Source of the DNA: Megalobrama amblycephala
Taxonomy: Eukaryota > Chordata > Actinopteri > Cypriniformes > Xenocyprididae
DNA length: 64,000 nucleotides
Direction: 5' to 3'
Assembly (NCBI RefSeq): GCF_018812025.1
Contig: NC_063054.1
Span: forward strand, 31,190,418-31,254,417
In this document: positions 34,001 through 45,797 of the stretch, piece by piece
How the letters are laid out: each line of letters begins with the position of its first letter
Numbering within the stretch: position 1 is the first letter of the stretch
Made by a program: the position numbers and the translations under genes
The notes under the pieces: generated by a model
What the model was told of the DNA's origin: nothing
What the model saw: the letters and a program-made list of their open reading frames with translations, nothing else
Database searches by the model: none

Positions 34001-34200
34001 TGAGATGCTGGGTTCAGTTTTGTTTTTTGTTTTGGGGAAAATTTTATGGTAATGGGGTTGATACATAGACCAGAACCCAGCATTTGAAATACTCTCCAAG
34101 CTGTTTTGTTTTTTGTTTTGTTTTTGTTTTGGTTTTGTTTTGTTTTGTTTTGTTTTGTTTTGTTTTGTTTTGTTTTGTTTTGTTTTGTTTTGTTTTGTGT
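31045..34200. repeat. ~100-bp satellite with higher-order repeats and (TTTTG)n
   Basis: About 27 monomers of ~75-110 bp. Each has a core AAATATTATGGTAATGGGGT...GAGAGAATTTCAAATGCTGG and a G/T-rich spacer of TTTTG units ending in TTTTGGGGG. Variant monomers recur in fixed order: 31547, 31948 and 32350 carry the same truncated-monomer pattern, giving a ~401-bp higher-order repeat. From 32649 the spacers expand: (TTTTG)n of ~150 bp at 32785-32940, ~115 bp at 33325-33440 and ~70 bp at 34130-34198. The core near 34078-34106 is inverted. Short Phe/Cys/Leu-rich reading frames here are not genes. Confidence 0.95.
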
Positions 34201-35593
34201 TTTGAGAAAGAGAGAAATAAATGTCAGACATTTTGAAAAATGACCCTTATATTACATATATAAAAAATTTAGCAGTTTGGAAATCGTCCCAGAATATATT
34301 GCTTACTACAAATCTTTTTTACCCTCAAACATCCTTTGTTGTAAGCATATGAGACCCCAGGGTCTAATCATAACAGATTACTCTCTGGCCGATTAGCTAG
34401 TTATTACTGTCACATATATTCAGCTCGGCTGGCAGTCCTGTGTCTACTTTAGAAGTTAAAGAGCTGTAACAGGGAAGGTCAATGCTAGAGACCGGCATGG
34501 GTCAATTCGGCACTGATTACAGGGCCTCATTATGCCCTCATCAGAGCCTGTTCAGTCTTCAAACTATTGCTTTGATGGGCATGCTTAACCTACTGCACTA
34601 TTTAAGCTGTGGATTACTGTCGTGATTGTGTAACCATGGCAGCCCCCAGGGAATTGGAATTCATGGAATATGCTGGTTAATTTTATGAGCTGAGGCAGTG
34701 GCTGCATGAACGTTTGGGATTACATACCAGTTGATTAAGTTTGGGGCAGAAATTATTATTACAAAGCCTTTGGCCTGTTTTCATGTAGCATAGTTCTGTA
34801 ACCCAATGTGTTTTGTCCATTTCTTTTAGATGTTTAAGTTACAGGATTTTTAAGAAAGTAGTATAGTATTTATTTGAATACTGTAGTTATGCTAGTCCCA
34901 GTGCTACAGTAATGACATATTTTTGTTGGCCAACACGGAAGTTCGCATAACCCTGGTTCCATCGACAAAAACCCAATAGGATTTCTCGGTTGGCTTTTGA
35001 ATTATTACAGAAATAATCTCTGCATGTAACCAACAAAAGCTTTCATTTAGCTTTCTACAACTCTTTCAGTCTTTATTTAAATACATTTTCCCTGAAAGTT
35101 TGAGTTAATATAGTTTGCAAGAGCGTGATTCTAAACACAATGAGGCTGTAAAAGTGAATGAGTAGATGAGTTTACCTGTTGAGCTGCTGATGTTTAATGT
35201 CCCAGACAACTTCTGTAGTCCCATTTAGCCTCTTGTTAGCAACTGCCTTTTGCCACCCACAAGGGGATATTACTGATGTATTTTATATTGTAGAATAAAA
35301 TGTGAAAATATCTTGAGCTTGTGCCAAAAACCCATGTATAAAATCCCACTGACTTCAGGACAATGGAACCGGAAGTGCTAAAATACGTCATCCCTGCACA
35401 TTTCTATTCACACTATGTACTAAATGGGTGTGCTTTGCTGGATATTCTAGGTCTGTTATGTCCCAATTTGCAATAACTCTGTACTAAAAGTATGTATTTT
35501 GTTAGATGCAACAGTTTTCGGATGCATCTCAGTTTGCATACTTACACTATGTTCTGACATTGTGTAAATGGCTGGATAATACAGATTTTTGAG
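34201..35593. other. Intergenic, no gene recognised
   Basis: Unique-looking DNA without coding or RNA signatures that I can identify. Confidence 0.4.
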
Positions 35594-35730
35594 TGGCATT
35601 CCTGTAGCTTAAACAGTAGAGCATGGTGCTAGCAATGCCAAGGTCATGGGTTTGATACTCATGGAATGCATGAACTGATAAAAAGTACATCTAGAATGTA
35701 ATGTCAGTTTGGCTTACTTCATTTAAAAGT
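35594..35730 (+). mobile_element. tRNA-derived SINE
   Basis: TGGCATTCCTGTAGCTTAAACAGTAGAGC-type head with an A-box-like TAGCTTAAACAGTAGAG and a B-box-like GGTTTGATACTC about 35 bp later. It is followed by the tRNA-unrelated body ATGCATGAACTGATAAAA and TGTCAGTTTGGCTT. This is the layout of cyprinid tRNA-derived SINEs. It is truncated at the 3' end. Confidence 0.75.
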
Positions 35731-35904
35731 TGACAGCTTTCTAAAAACATATCTCTAATGTCTGTGTGGCAAGTATGGTCAATGTTATCAAGTGAACTTA
35801 TTTAATCCCACAATGCACCGCAATAAAGTGTACAACTGATGTACACTCAATGGCAAGATAATACCCATAATGCACTGTGAGAGTCGCGTGCTGAATGAAT
35901 TCCC

Positions 35905-36250
35905 TAGTTGCGTCCCAAATGACGCACTATACACTATGCACTTATACACTATGTACTTGTGCACTATGCACTCATCCATGTAGTGCATGAATTGTATAAG
36001 GTTATTTTGTCATTTAACAACGGAGTCCGATCCTCCCTTCCCCTCCGCTACGTAATTAAAGCTGCGACAGTTGAGTGCACGAAGTGTCCAACATTCCACA
36101 CTTCGTTTTTTCCGTTAATTTAGTGCATCATCCAGGTATTTAAAGTGTACTTTTTCTTTTTGCAACTTTCAGTGTGAATGCACTACTCGCACTATTTATA
36201 CTAAAAACGTCATTGAATAGTGCGTAAGTACGCGAATTGGGACGCACCTC
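35905..36250. mobile_element. Inverted-repeat element (TGCGTCCCAAATG)
   Basis: Left end TTGCGTCCCAAATGACGCAC and right end GTACGCGAATTGGGACGCA are imperfect complements. The interior repeats CACTATGCAC/TACACTATG blocks, which also pair with AGTGTGAATGCACTACTCGC on the right. No ORF, so a MITE. Confidence 0.65.
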
Positions 36251-36257
36251 TAGTCTG

Positions 36258-36545
36258 ACCAGAAGATGGCGCCCGCAGCTGAATCATCCATTCATCCATT
36301 TTCCAAACCGCTGGTCCAATGTGGCTGCAGCATAATATCATAGAGGTATAAATTATTTTTAATTGATTAAATTGTCATGACAGAGTTCAAGATCAATCTT
36401 TTCATCTTATTACTGGAGCTGCCAGTTTGCTTGGTTTCAAATAAGTGAATGAGCGAATTCAGACACGGGCGCACTCAAGTGTCTGAATTCACTGACTCGT
36501 TTTCATTCACTTTCTCTAGTGAACTACATTAGTAAACTAGTGTAG
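36258..36545. mobile_element. Dispersed repeat, inverted relative to 43290-43520
   Basis: AGAAGATGGCGCCCGCAGCT followed by TTTTCCAAACCGCTGGTCCA. The complement of both blocks appears in the same order at 43510 down to 43455 (CGGTTTGGAAAATAGATGA; GGGCGCCATCTTCTGGC). The pair are inverted copies 7 kb apart. Confidence 0.65.
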
Positions 36546-39500
36546 GGAATAATGAATGAGGGTATAGGGGGGCCATTTCAGCCACAGCCAAGTAATCCTG
36601 AAGGCCTTGATTTGCTTGTTCAGGTGTGTTTGATTAGATTTTTGTTTGTTTTTTTGCCCAAGAGTGTAGATGTTTTGCCATTGCCAATTTGTCTGAGTGC
36701 TCTTGACGGTAAATGACAAAAGTTTAATTTTTGTGGTGTTAAAATGTGACTTGCTGTTTTTTTTTCTTGCTTGCTTGTTTGCGTGTGCACACTCAGCACT
36801 GAATGCTGTGAGCCACTTCCTCTTTCCTTTTTAGCTCTTATAGCTCTTTTGTCCGGCACAATGGAGAAGTTTGCATTCAGAATCACTCAGAATGCCTCAG
36901 AGAACTGACACCATATCAGTGAGTGTTAAAACCCACAAACATAAGTCCTGAGAAAAGCTGCTTTCTGTTTAAAAACTGAGGAACAGTAAATGGACTGTAG
37001 CTTCCCTTTGTGTCATGCATTGTCTTGCTAACCACAACCATAACCAAGGCTCCGCTTTCAAGGACAACAGAGTGATTGAACCTAAGAATGCATTGCTTGC
37101 TAGATCAGGATTAACTGGCACTCTTGTGTTATTTCTTGGTGTCATACTGTGTTTTAATTATATTTAGACATTGACTGATGAGCCTATGAGAATTTGACAC
37201 TAGGAAATAAAGAATATATAATTTGTGTATAAATTTAATGCATACAATATATTATAATTTATATAGTCTAAATAAATGTATATAATGTTTTATTTTTAAT
37301 AGATTTTAAAAATGTAATGTAATTCTGTGATGACTGAATTTTCAGCAGTCACTCCCTTCAGTGTCACATGATCCTTTAGAAATTCTGAAATCATCAAATT
37401 TGGTGCTCAAAAAACATTTCTTATTATTATTATTATTATTATTAGCAATGTTGAACAAAGCCTTTAGGATGGGGTGAAATGGGAGATTTGCCGACAAATC
37501 TGCAGCAACTGCGTGATGCTGTCATGTCAATAAAATTCCAAAATCTCTGAAAAAAAATCAATGATTTACATTTTTTTTTTTTTTAATTTCTCTAGAAATT
37601 ACTATTAAACTTACCACCATGATGCTAAGGTATTCTAGGTTGCTAGGGTGTTGCTATGCAGTTTCTAAGTTTTTTTTGTGTAGTTGTTAGCTCCTGGCTT
37701 TGTGGTACCAGACATAGAGGTCTCCCCCAATAGTTAGAAATGGTCAAACTTTTTTCTCAAATATGTCCGATTTGAATTGAAAATATGCATTTATGTGATT
37801 CATGTAAGTCCTCAATGTGACGAGACAAACGTAAAACGTCTCTTTCGACAAATATTATTTATAAATGGTTAAAAATATTATTTCCCCAACTAGAATTAGA
37901 CTAGACCTAGAATTTCCTTCACTGTTCTGTTTCTTTATGCTTTATTGAGCCTGGCACAATGCAATTTTGGGAAAAGCCTTAATGATTGTGTAATTCCCAT
38001 ACAAAATGAGGGTGGTTGGAAGAGGGAGGGGAGACTTGCTTTAGTGAAAGCAGGGAAGCACACCCAACTGCGGCTTTCCTTTGTTATCATGCCTGAATGG
38101 CATTTCTTCCTTTATTAATCCATATGAAGGCATCAGTAGGGTTTCAAACTTTATTGAATCTTAAGTTGATTGTTCTCATGTCTTTGTGAAGAACAGGCCA
38201 GCGTCTCTGCAGCCAATGGCCTTTCACTTTGGCCATGACATCAGTGTCAACCGATACCCATGCTAGACTCTCCCTGATTTTATGCTTTTGACTGCAGAAA
38301 GGCATTCTGACAAAGAATGGAAATGCAACAAAGTCTACATTAGACCTTCAGAGATGGTGCCTAGATGACTAAATACAATGTGCAATAAAGCAAGGCTGAG
38401 CAAAAAGGAATCTGTCTGACACGAATTGTATCTTTTAAGGAATGTTGAAAGAAGGAAAGTCTTCAAAAGTCAAGTAGTTTGAATGAACTACGAATAGAAA
38501 GCAGTATGTACTAGTGATTAAATGGTACCAAAATGAATATTTATGTAATATAAAACAGTGGTTTTCATTTGGTGGATTGCAAATCCAAAATTTGATCCAT
38601 TCCCTTATCTTTGGTTGTCTTTTCGTCCAGTCAAACTGGTATTTTGCACCAATGCAGTAATATTAGTATACTGTTTTTTGTTTGTTTGGAAAATTTTGTC
38701 TTGATTTTTGTATGATAAAAAATTTTGATGTTGTGTTGGGTTGCCACTTGATGTCCAATGTAAAATATTGGTGTTGAGGTCCACTAATTTTTTGCAATTA
38801 AAAACTAAATGAAAACAGTTTTGCTCCGTTGACGTCTCAGATGTGATACACCAACCGCCATTTTAACTGTAAACGCAACCAGACAAGGGCATGACCTCTC
38901 TGATCATAGCAGAGCTGTGGGTCACAGTGATGTTGGCTTATTCCACATGGTCAGATCTGCAGTCACCCATCACCACCTCCAGAGGTGATCTAGAGTTGAA
39001 GGCTACGCTGATATGAAGAGGCAGCCTGAGTCGCTACACTCTCTTATTTTATTACTTGACAGCAAGAGCCTCCAATCAATGTAATTCCTGTTAGTAAGTC
39101 ACAAAAATATTGTTGTACCCCTCAAATGCAACATGATTAGCAGTATCATATATGTATATACAATGTTTATGACTCCAGTGTCATTGTCTTGTTAAAGAAT
39201 GAAGAGGTTCATTGTGAGTTTTACAGTGTTTTATGGTTTAATGACATATAGGATCGTCAGATGACTATATTGCATGCTCCTATTTGTAAGCCACATGTAA
39301 TGTTAATCCACAGTTGTGGCACAATACTGCCATCATCTGGTCAAGTAGACAATAATCATGCAAGTTATTATACAGAAAGTTGAATTATTTGCAGTCTGTT
39401 CTTGATATATTCAAAGGCTGTGGCTCAATATGTAACTAAGACACTGATCACAGATTTATTGTGTACAGCATGACATCATAATGTCACCAGATGTACAAGA

Positions 39501-39849
39501 CTGCGTATACTGACCAATTTTCCTAGACCAATTTGTTTTTCTTTTCAGTTGATGCGTATCCTATGTATGTACTGTAAGGGTCTGTGGCATTTAAGAATTG
39601 AATTGAGAATGGTTTTAAATATAAGTTAATTAAACTGCTCCAAATGTAATTTTAAAAATATATTCTTATTTTTTCTGTATTTTTCAATAACATTTATTGT
39701 TAGTATTAAATATTGTATTTAATTAATATTTTAATATTATTATTATTATTATTGCCAATATTGAATGCATTTACTTTCATTTTATAGACCATGTAATTTA
39801 ACTGAAAGTTACTGAGTCATCAATATATTAATAATAATAATAATAATAA
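36546..39849. other. Intergenic, no gene recognised
   Basis: AT-rich DNA with short simple repeats. A fragment related to the palindromic element lies near 37330-37420 (TCAGTGTCACATGATCCTTT). No gene is supported. Confidence 0.4.
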
Positions 39850-40332
39850 TAATAATTCAATTCACATTTATTTGTATAGAGCTTTTCACAATACATATCG
39901 TTTCAAAGCAGCTTTACAGATTTGGGGCCTTATAGATCAGTAGCAATGTAATCAATACAGAACTTTATAGGTAACCAATGTAGAGGTGATGATAAAAATA
40001 TCTAATATTTTTTGACCTGAAAAGAACTCTAGCAGCTGCATTTTGGACTAACTGTATCTTGTTGAATGAGGATGCAGGACAGCCAGCTAGTAGTGCATTA
40101 CAATAATCCAGTCTAGAGGTCATGAACGCATGAACTAGCTTTTCTGCATCATAAAACCGATAACAAGTTCCGTAGCTTAGCCATGTTTCTGAGGTGGAAG
40201 AAGGCTGTTTTTGTAACATGAAAAATTATTTTTGAAAGTCAAGTTGCTGTCTTAATATAACACCCAGGTCTTTAACTGTAGAGGATGAAGTAATGGTATA
40301 TCCTTCTAGATGCAAATTGTATTCTATGAGAT

Positions 40333-40580
40333 TCTTTAAACAAGGAATTATCCAAGTTAATGTCAGTAAATAATGGAGTGCCGCAAGGGTCTGTTTTAGG
40401 CCCTTTGCTATTTTCAGTTATAGATTTCATCATGACCAGAAGAAATTTCTAAATGATCCTAACTGACAGAGTGTGTTAAAAATATAAAATGTTGGATGGC
40501 CAGACATTTTTTTTCTATTAAATTCGGATATTAAATTGGACACAGAATCTCATAGAATACAATTTACAATTTTTTGGTCC
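40333..40580 (+). repeat. Inverted duplication of a LINE segment
   Basis: This + strand stretch (AGTTAATGTCAGTAAATAAT, GGAGTGCCGCAAGGGTCTG) is the inverted copy of 41101-41300. It also contains CAGAATCTCATAGAATACAA, which is present in opposite orientation just to its left at 40315-40335. A LINE fragment has been copied backwards beside the MITE. Confidence 0.85.
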
Positions 40581-40583
40581 AAT

Positions 40584-41100
40584 TTAAAGGTGCTAAAGAG
40601 GATGTTTTGTTTTATACATTTTTGCAATATTACTTGAAACTGTCTTTACTAACTGATAAAAGACTATTTATTAGGTGCACTGAAAGTAATAATATTAATA
40701 TACATCATCTGTGCACGAGGTAGGACCTTAAAAACATCAGCCAATTGGCCCTCTGGCTTGTCAATCACTGCCATGACGTTCCTTGTGCGAGACGTGCGCG
40801 GCTGCGCGCTCCAGTAACTTTCCACACTCTACAGGCGCCGCATGCAATGTTTTTGTCAGGAGACAGGAGTAACAACTGCAGATTATGAGTTACCTGCGGT
40901 GAGTCCGACATAATGAATCCACTAACATGACACAGCGAATGCCGGTGGTAAACACTCGTGTTCCAATACTCGTGCACGAGTTTTGGGAGGCGTTCTCTCG
41001 AAATGAGCTAGGTTGTTCTTACGCATGCGCTCATTTCAAAAACTCACTAACAAGTCTTTGGTTTCTCAGTCGACGAAAAGATCCTCTTTAGCACCTTTAA
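40584..41100. mobile_element. TTAA-flanked MITE (AAGGTGCTAAAGAGG family)
   Basis: TTAAAGGTGCTAAAGAGGAT at the left and ATCCTCTTTAGCACCTTTAA at the right are perfect inverted ends of about 20 bp with TTAA duplication. The interior is not coding. It is inserted in the LINE. Confidence 0.88.
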
Positions 41101-41339
41101 TATCCAAATTTAATAGAAAAAGAAATTCTGGCCATCCAACATTTTATATTTTTAACACACTCTGTCAATTTGGATAATTTAGAGATTTCTTCTGGTCACG
41201 GTGAAATGTAAAACTGAAAATAGCATAGGGCCTAAAACAGACCCTTGCGGCACTCCATAATTTACTGACATTAACTTAGATAATTCCCTGTTTAAATAAA
41301 CAAAATGGTAATGGTAGGATAGGTACAATCTAAACAACC

Positions 41340-42058
41340 TTAAAGGGATAGTTCACCCAAAAATGAAAATTTGGTGTTTATCTGCTTACCCCCAGTGCAT
41401 CCAAGATGTAGGTGACTTTGTTTCTTCAGTAGAACACAAATGATGATTTTTAACTGCAACCGTTGCCGTCTGTCAGTCAAATAATGTGGGTCAATGGGAA
41501 CTTCTTGATGCATTGATGTCCTAAGACACAAAACGATCGGTTTGTGCGAGAAACCGAACAGTTTTTATATCATTTTTACCTCTAAAACACCACTATGTCC
41601 AACTGCGTTCAGCACTCGCTTGGTGAGGTCTGATCGCGCTCTGACAGCGGCAGTGATGTCTAGCATTCATTGAAGTATATGCGCGAGACATCACTGCCGT
41701 TGTTAGAGCGCGATCAGACTTCACTAAACAAGTGCTGAACGCAGTTGGACATAGTGGTGTTTTAGAGGTAAAAAATGATATAAATACTGTTCAGTTTCTC
41801 GCACAAACCGATCGTTTCGTGTCTTAGGACATCAATGTGTCGTCACGAGCCGCAGGGTTTAATTTGGATTTGTCTATGCAAGTTTTATTTACTCTTATAA
41901 AAGAAGTTCCCATTGACCCACATTATAAGACTGACAGACGGCAACGGTTGGAGTTAAAAATTATCATTTGTGTTATACTGAAGAAATAAAGTCACCTACA
42001 TCTTGGATGCCCTGGGGGTAACATCAAATTTTCATTTTTGGGTGAACTATCCCTTTAA
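41340..42058. mobile_element. TTAA-flanked palindromic MITE, 719 bp
   Basis: TTAAAGGGATAGTTCACCCA at the left and GGGTGAACTATCCCTTTAA at the right. The inner arms, from CCTCTAAAACACCACTATGT (41580) to its complement ending near 41770, are a nearly perfect palindrome centred near 41670. The element could form a hairpin of several hundred bases. Flanking LINE sequence continues on each side. Confidence 0.92.
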
Positions 42059-42350
42059 TGCCTGTCCCTGAATACCAGTGTAATTTTGTAATCAATCTAA
42101 GAGTATGTCATGATCTATAGCGTCGAACGCAGTACTAAGATCAAGTAAAACTAGTTTTGAGATGCAGCCTTGGTCAGAAGCTAGAAGTGAATCATTTGTG
42201 ATTTTAACAAACACAGTTTCTGTGCTGTGATGGGGCCTGAATCCTGACTGAAATTTTTCATATGGATCATTCTTTTGCAAAAGAAGCACAACTGAGCAGA
42301 CACAACTTTTTCTAGTATTTTAGACATAAATGGAAGAGTTGAAAGGGTCT

Positions 42351-43199
42351 GTAATTTGCCAGTTCAATGTAAAACAATGTAATGGAATTTTTTTTTTGAG
42401 CTTTATAGCAAAATTAAAATATGTTGTGATGGCTGGGTTAATAAAATGCTAGAAATGTGTTTAATCAGTGTGTCTAAATTAGTCTACATTACATATTTAA
42501 TTATGAACTAAATTCCTTTTCCTGTCTTTCCAGTTCATCATCCTGTGGGACATAAACATCTTGAAGTCTGAATTTTGCCCAATGCTGGTATATAGCTTCT
42601 TTATAAAGGTGATTTCATTAGGGTGATAATTATTTTATGTTGAATACCACACAAAGACTAAAGCCACACTGGGGAAATAAGCTCCACATATGCATGCAAT
42701 AATTAAACATGACATTATTTGTCAACATATAATAGGCGTTCTGGATCAAGACCAGGTTTTTACAGTCTATTTATCACAAGTGTATAATTGAACTTGTCTC
42801 ACCATACAACACTCTGTATGTCTGCCCAGATGTCACCATTAGGAGGAACAGCTCATGCCACTGCTAAGAGGCAGATGACCATCTGGTGTGTAATTTATGA
42901 CGGGTTATGCCAGGAGTCATGGCCCAGCCAGAACTGTAATGTATTGCTCCCTCAAAATATCATCATACACAAATGCTTAGTATACACAATACTAGTAAAA
43001 CAAGTGCAATTCAAGGTATTTAAATCACTGGATAAACGAAGGCAAAATATTTCAGGGCTAGTCATGCTGCTTCCATCAATCAGTTTACACATCCACAGCT
43101 AAGGAACCCTGTTTCTGGAGGCACACCAAAACACAACACATTTTCAAACTCATTTTAATCAAACACACCTGATTCAAGCCATCAGCCCGTTAGAAGAGA
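42351..43199. other. Intergenic, no gene recognised
   Basis: No coding signature; the 104-codon frame at 42788-43102 has no recognisable domain. Confidence 0.4.
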
Positions 43200-43690
43200 C
43201 TCCAAAGCTGTGTTCGAAACCGCCCCCTGTACCCTCATTCACACTTGAAGGAGTGAATGAAAACGAGTGAGTGAGTGAATTCAGACACTGAATGCGCCGG
43301 AATGACTGCCGCTTTTGCATAGTTTGTGCTGGCTGCTTAATAATCATTTGAAACTTAAAAAAAAAAGGGCAGCTCCAGTAGTAATGAAAAGATTTCTGTC
43401 ATGGAAACTAGCATCTATAAACCTTAATTAAACAATTTAATAATCAATTAAAAAGCCACATTGGACCAGCGGTTTGGAAAATAGATGAATGATTCAGCTT
43501 TGGGCGCCATCTTCTGGCAAGATGCGGGAATTAATTTGGCACAACCCTAACAGTGCATTATGGGATTGAATGAGTGCACTCGATAACATCCACTATGGTT
43601 TCAAACACCACTACAAATGGGTGTCCTCTTGAATAGTTCCCTATTTAAGGGTATAGGGGGTGATTTGGGACAAAGCCGAAATGAATGGGT
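43200..43690. mobile_element. Dispersed repeat with inverted ends
   Basis: Left end GTGTTCGAAACCGCCCCCTG and right end GGGGGTGATTTGGGACAAAG are roughly complementary. The interior 43290-43520 is the inverted counterpart of 36258-36480. Confidence 0.6.
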
Positions 43691-44286
43691 CAGATAAGGG
43701 GGACATCCAAAAAGTGTACTGTTAGTATGACTCCAGGAACAGGGTTGGGAAACATTGTCATAGCTGAGGCCTACAGTAGTTCATATAATAATGTGCAAAT
43801 GTTTGTTATCAACTTAATTAAAAGAGGATTCCAATTAGTATGAGGGTGAACTGTTGTTGAATCATTGTTTGTGTTACGGGGAATTACTGACTGAGGGCAC
43901 ATGCACTCACCATCTGGCCTGCATGAGATAAGCTCTTGGACATTGCCTTGTATATGTAGTTTTCTCCCATGTCTGCCTGTGTTACAGAGATTCTCAAAGG
44001 GTTTCTTGAAAAAATTTGAAGCATTATCGGCCTAACCCCATTAAACACTAAAAATACTATGGATTCTTGTTTCTAAATGTGTTGGATGATACTACTTTAA
44101 TTTCAAATACCATTTCACATTTATCCTTGTATTGACCTTCAGTGTTGGCTTCTACTGAATTAAATTATTTTGAAAAAATGGGTTTATACAAAATCAATAA
44201 TCCTGAGTAAAATTTAAATTATTCACTAATGTGAAAATCCAGATTTTGCCTCTCATTTTTGCTCATATATTAAAAAAAAATATATG

Positions 44287-44289
<3 letters not shown>
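43691..44289. other. Intergenic, no gene recognised
   Basis: AT-rich non-coding DNA between two repeats. Nothing identifiable. Confidence 0.4.

Positions 44290-44364
<75 letters not shown>
44290..44364. repeat. (TA)n microsatellite
   Basis: About 75 bp of pure TA, immediately abutting palindromic element copy B. Confidence 0.95.
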
Positions 44365-44367
<3 letters not shown>

Positions 44368-45303
44368 TACAGTCCAAAAGTTTGGAACCACTAAGATTTT
44401 TAATGTTTTTAAAAGAAGTTTCGTCTGCTCACCAAGGCTACATTTATTTAATTAAAAATACAGTAAAAAACAGTAATATTATGAAATATTATTACAATTT
44501 AAAATAACTGTGTACTATTTAAATATATTTGACAAAGTAATTTATTCCTGTGATGCAAAGCTGAATTTTCAGCATCGTTACTCCAGTCTTCAGTGTCACA
44601 TGATCCTTCAGAAATCATTCTAATATGCTGATTTGCTGCTCAATAAACATTTATGATTATTTTCAATGTCGAAAACAGTTGTGTACTTTTTTTTTCAGGA
44701 TTTCTTGATGAATAGAAAGTTCAAAAGAACAGCATTTATCTGAAATACAAAGCTTCTGTAGCATTATACACTACCGTTCAAAGGATGGGGGTCAGTAAGA
44801 ATTTTTATTTTTATTTTTTTGAAAAGAAATTAAAGAAATGAATACTTTTATTCAGCAAGGATGCATTAAATCAATCAAAAGTGGCAGTAAAGACATTTAT
44901 AATGTTACAAAAGATTAGATTTCAGATAAACACCGTTCTTTTGAACTTTCTATTCATCAAATAATCCTGAAAAAAAATATTGTACACAAATATTTTGTAC
45001 AATTGTACACATTAAATGTTTCTTGAGCAGCAGGTCAGCATATTAGAATGATTTCTGAAGGATCATGTGACACTGAAGACTGGAGTAATGATGCTGAAAA
45101 TTCAGCTTTGCCATCACAGGAATAAATTACTTTGTGAAATATATTCAAATAGAAAACAGTTATTTTAAATTGTAACAATATTTCACAATATTACTGTTTT
45201 TTTACTGTATTTTTAATCAAATAAATGTAGCCTTGGTGAGCAGACGAAACTTCTTTTAAAAACATTAAAAATCTTAGTGGTTCCAAACTTTTGGACTGTA
45301 CTG
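44365..45303. mobile_element. Palindromic TA-flanked element, copy B
   Basis: Same termini as the pkib-intron copy (CAGTACAGTCCAAAAGTTTG ... GGACTGTACTG). The two copies are nearly identical across ~920 bp; the main difference is a ~20-bp segment (TTTGTGAAATATATTCAAAT) present here and missing in copy A. It sits inside a TATATA tract, consistent with insertion at TA. Confidence 0.9.
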
Positions 45304-45564
45304 TATATATATATGTATATATATATATTTTTTTTTTCTTTTTTACCAATTATTTTCATTGAAATTTTACATTATGATAAATACATTGATAGTCACATAT
45401 AGGCTACTTGCAACATTTCAGCCGTAAATTAATTATAAATGTTAGCTAAATTATATTAAGGACCTGTCTAGTGATGTATGTTTATGCTCAAATATAATGA
45501 ACTGGCTTGTAAGATTTATGTTTCGTGCTTCAGTGTTTAATGTTTCAACTGGAAAGATTTTGCA

Positions 45565-45797
45565 ATTGAAAGAAGATATTTTGAAGAATGTCTGTAACCA
45601 AACAGTTAATTGACTTCTGTAGTATATTTTTCCAAACTATGGAAGTCAGTGGGGCAAATCAACTGTTTAATTACCCATATTCTCCAAATATCTTCTTTTG
45701 TGTTCAGCAGAAGAAAGAAATTCATACAGGTTTGGAACAACGTGAGGGTGAGTAAATGATGACAGCATTTTCATTTTTGGGTAAATTATCCCTTTAA
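45565..45797. mobile_element. TTAA-type MITE, partial
   Basis: GAAGATATTTTGAAGAATGT at the left pairs with the inverted block around 45690. The right terminus is TCATTTTTGGGTAAATTATC then CCTTTAA. The left terminus is missing. Confidence 0.78.

Larger units (their letters stand above)
39850..42350 (-). pseudogene. Broken LINE retrotransposon (reverse transcriptase remnants)
   Basis: On the minus strand, 42289-42092 encodes a reverse transcriptase block ([30 protein letters not shown]), and 41290-41230 encodes GVPQGSVLGP-type sequence. Frame 40219-39965 carries the C-terminal thumb-like AEKLVHAFMTSRLDYCNALL and VQNAAARVL. These are the motifs of CR1/L2-like non-LTR elements. The 3' end is at 39850-39950 (TTTATTTGTATAGAGCTTTT). 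The order is interrupted by MITEs at 41340-42058 and 40584-41100 and by an inverted duplication at 40333-40580. No intact ORF remains; the 5' end (endonuclease) is missing. Confidence 0.85.

Noticed and set aside
40375..40440. A second, plus-strand LINE with reverse transcriptase motif
   Set aside because: The stretch is an inverted duplicate of the adjacent minus-strand LINE, not an independent element with its own ends.
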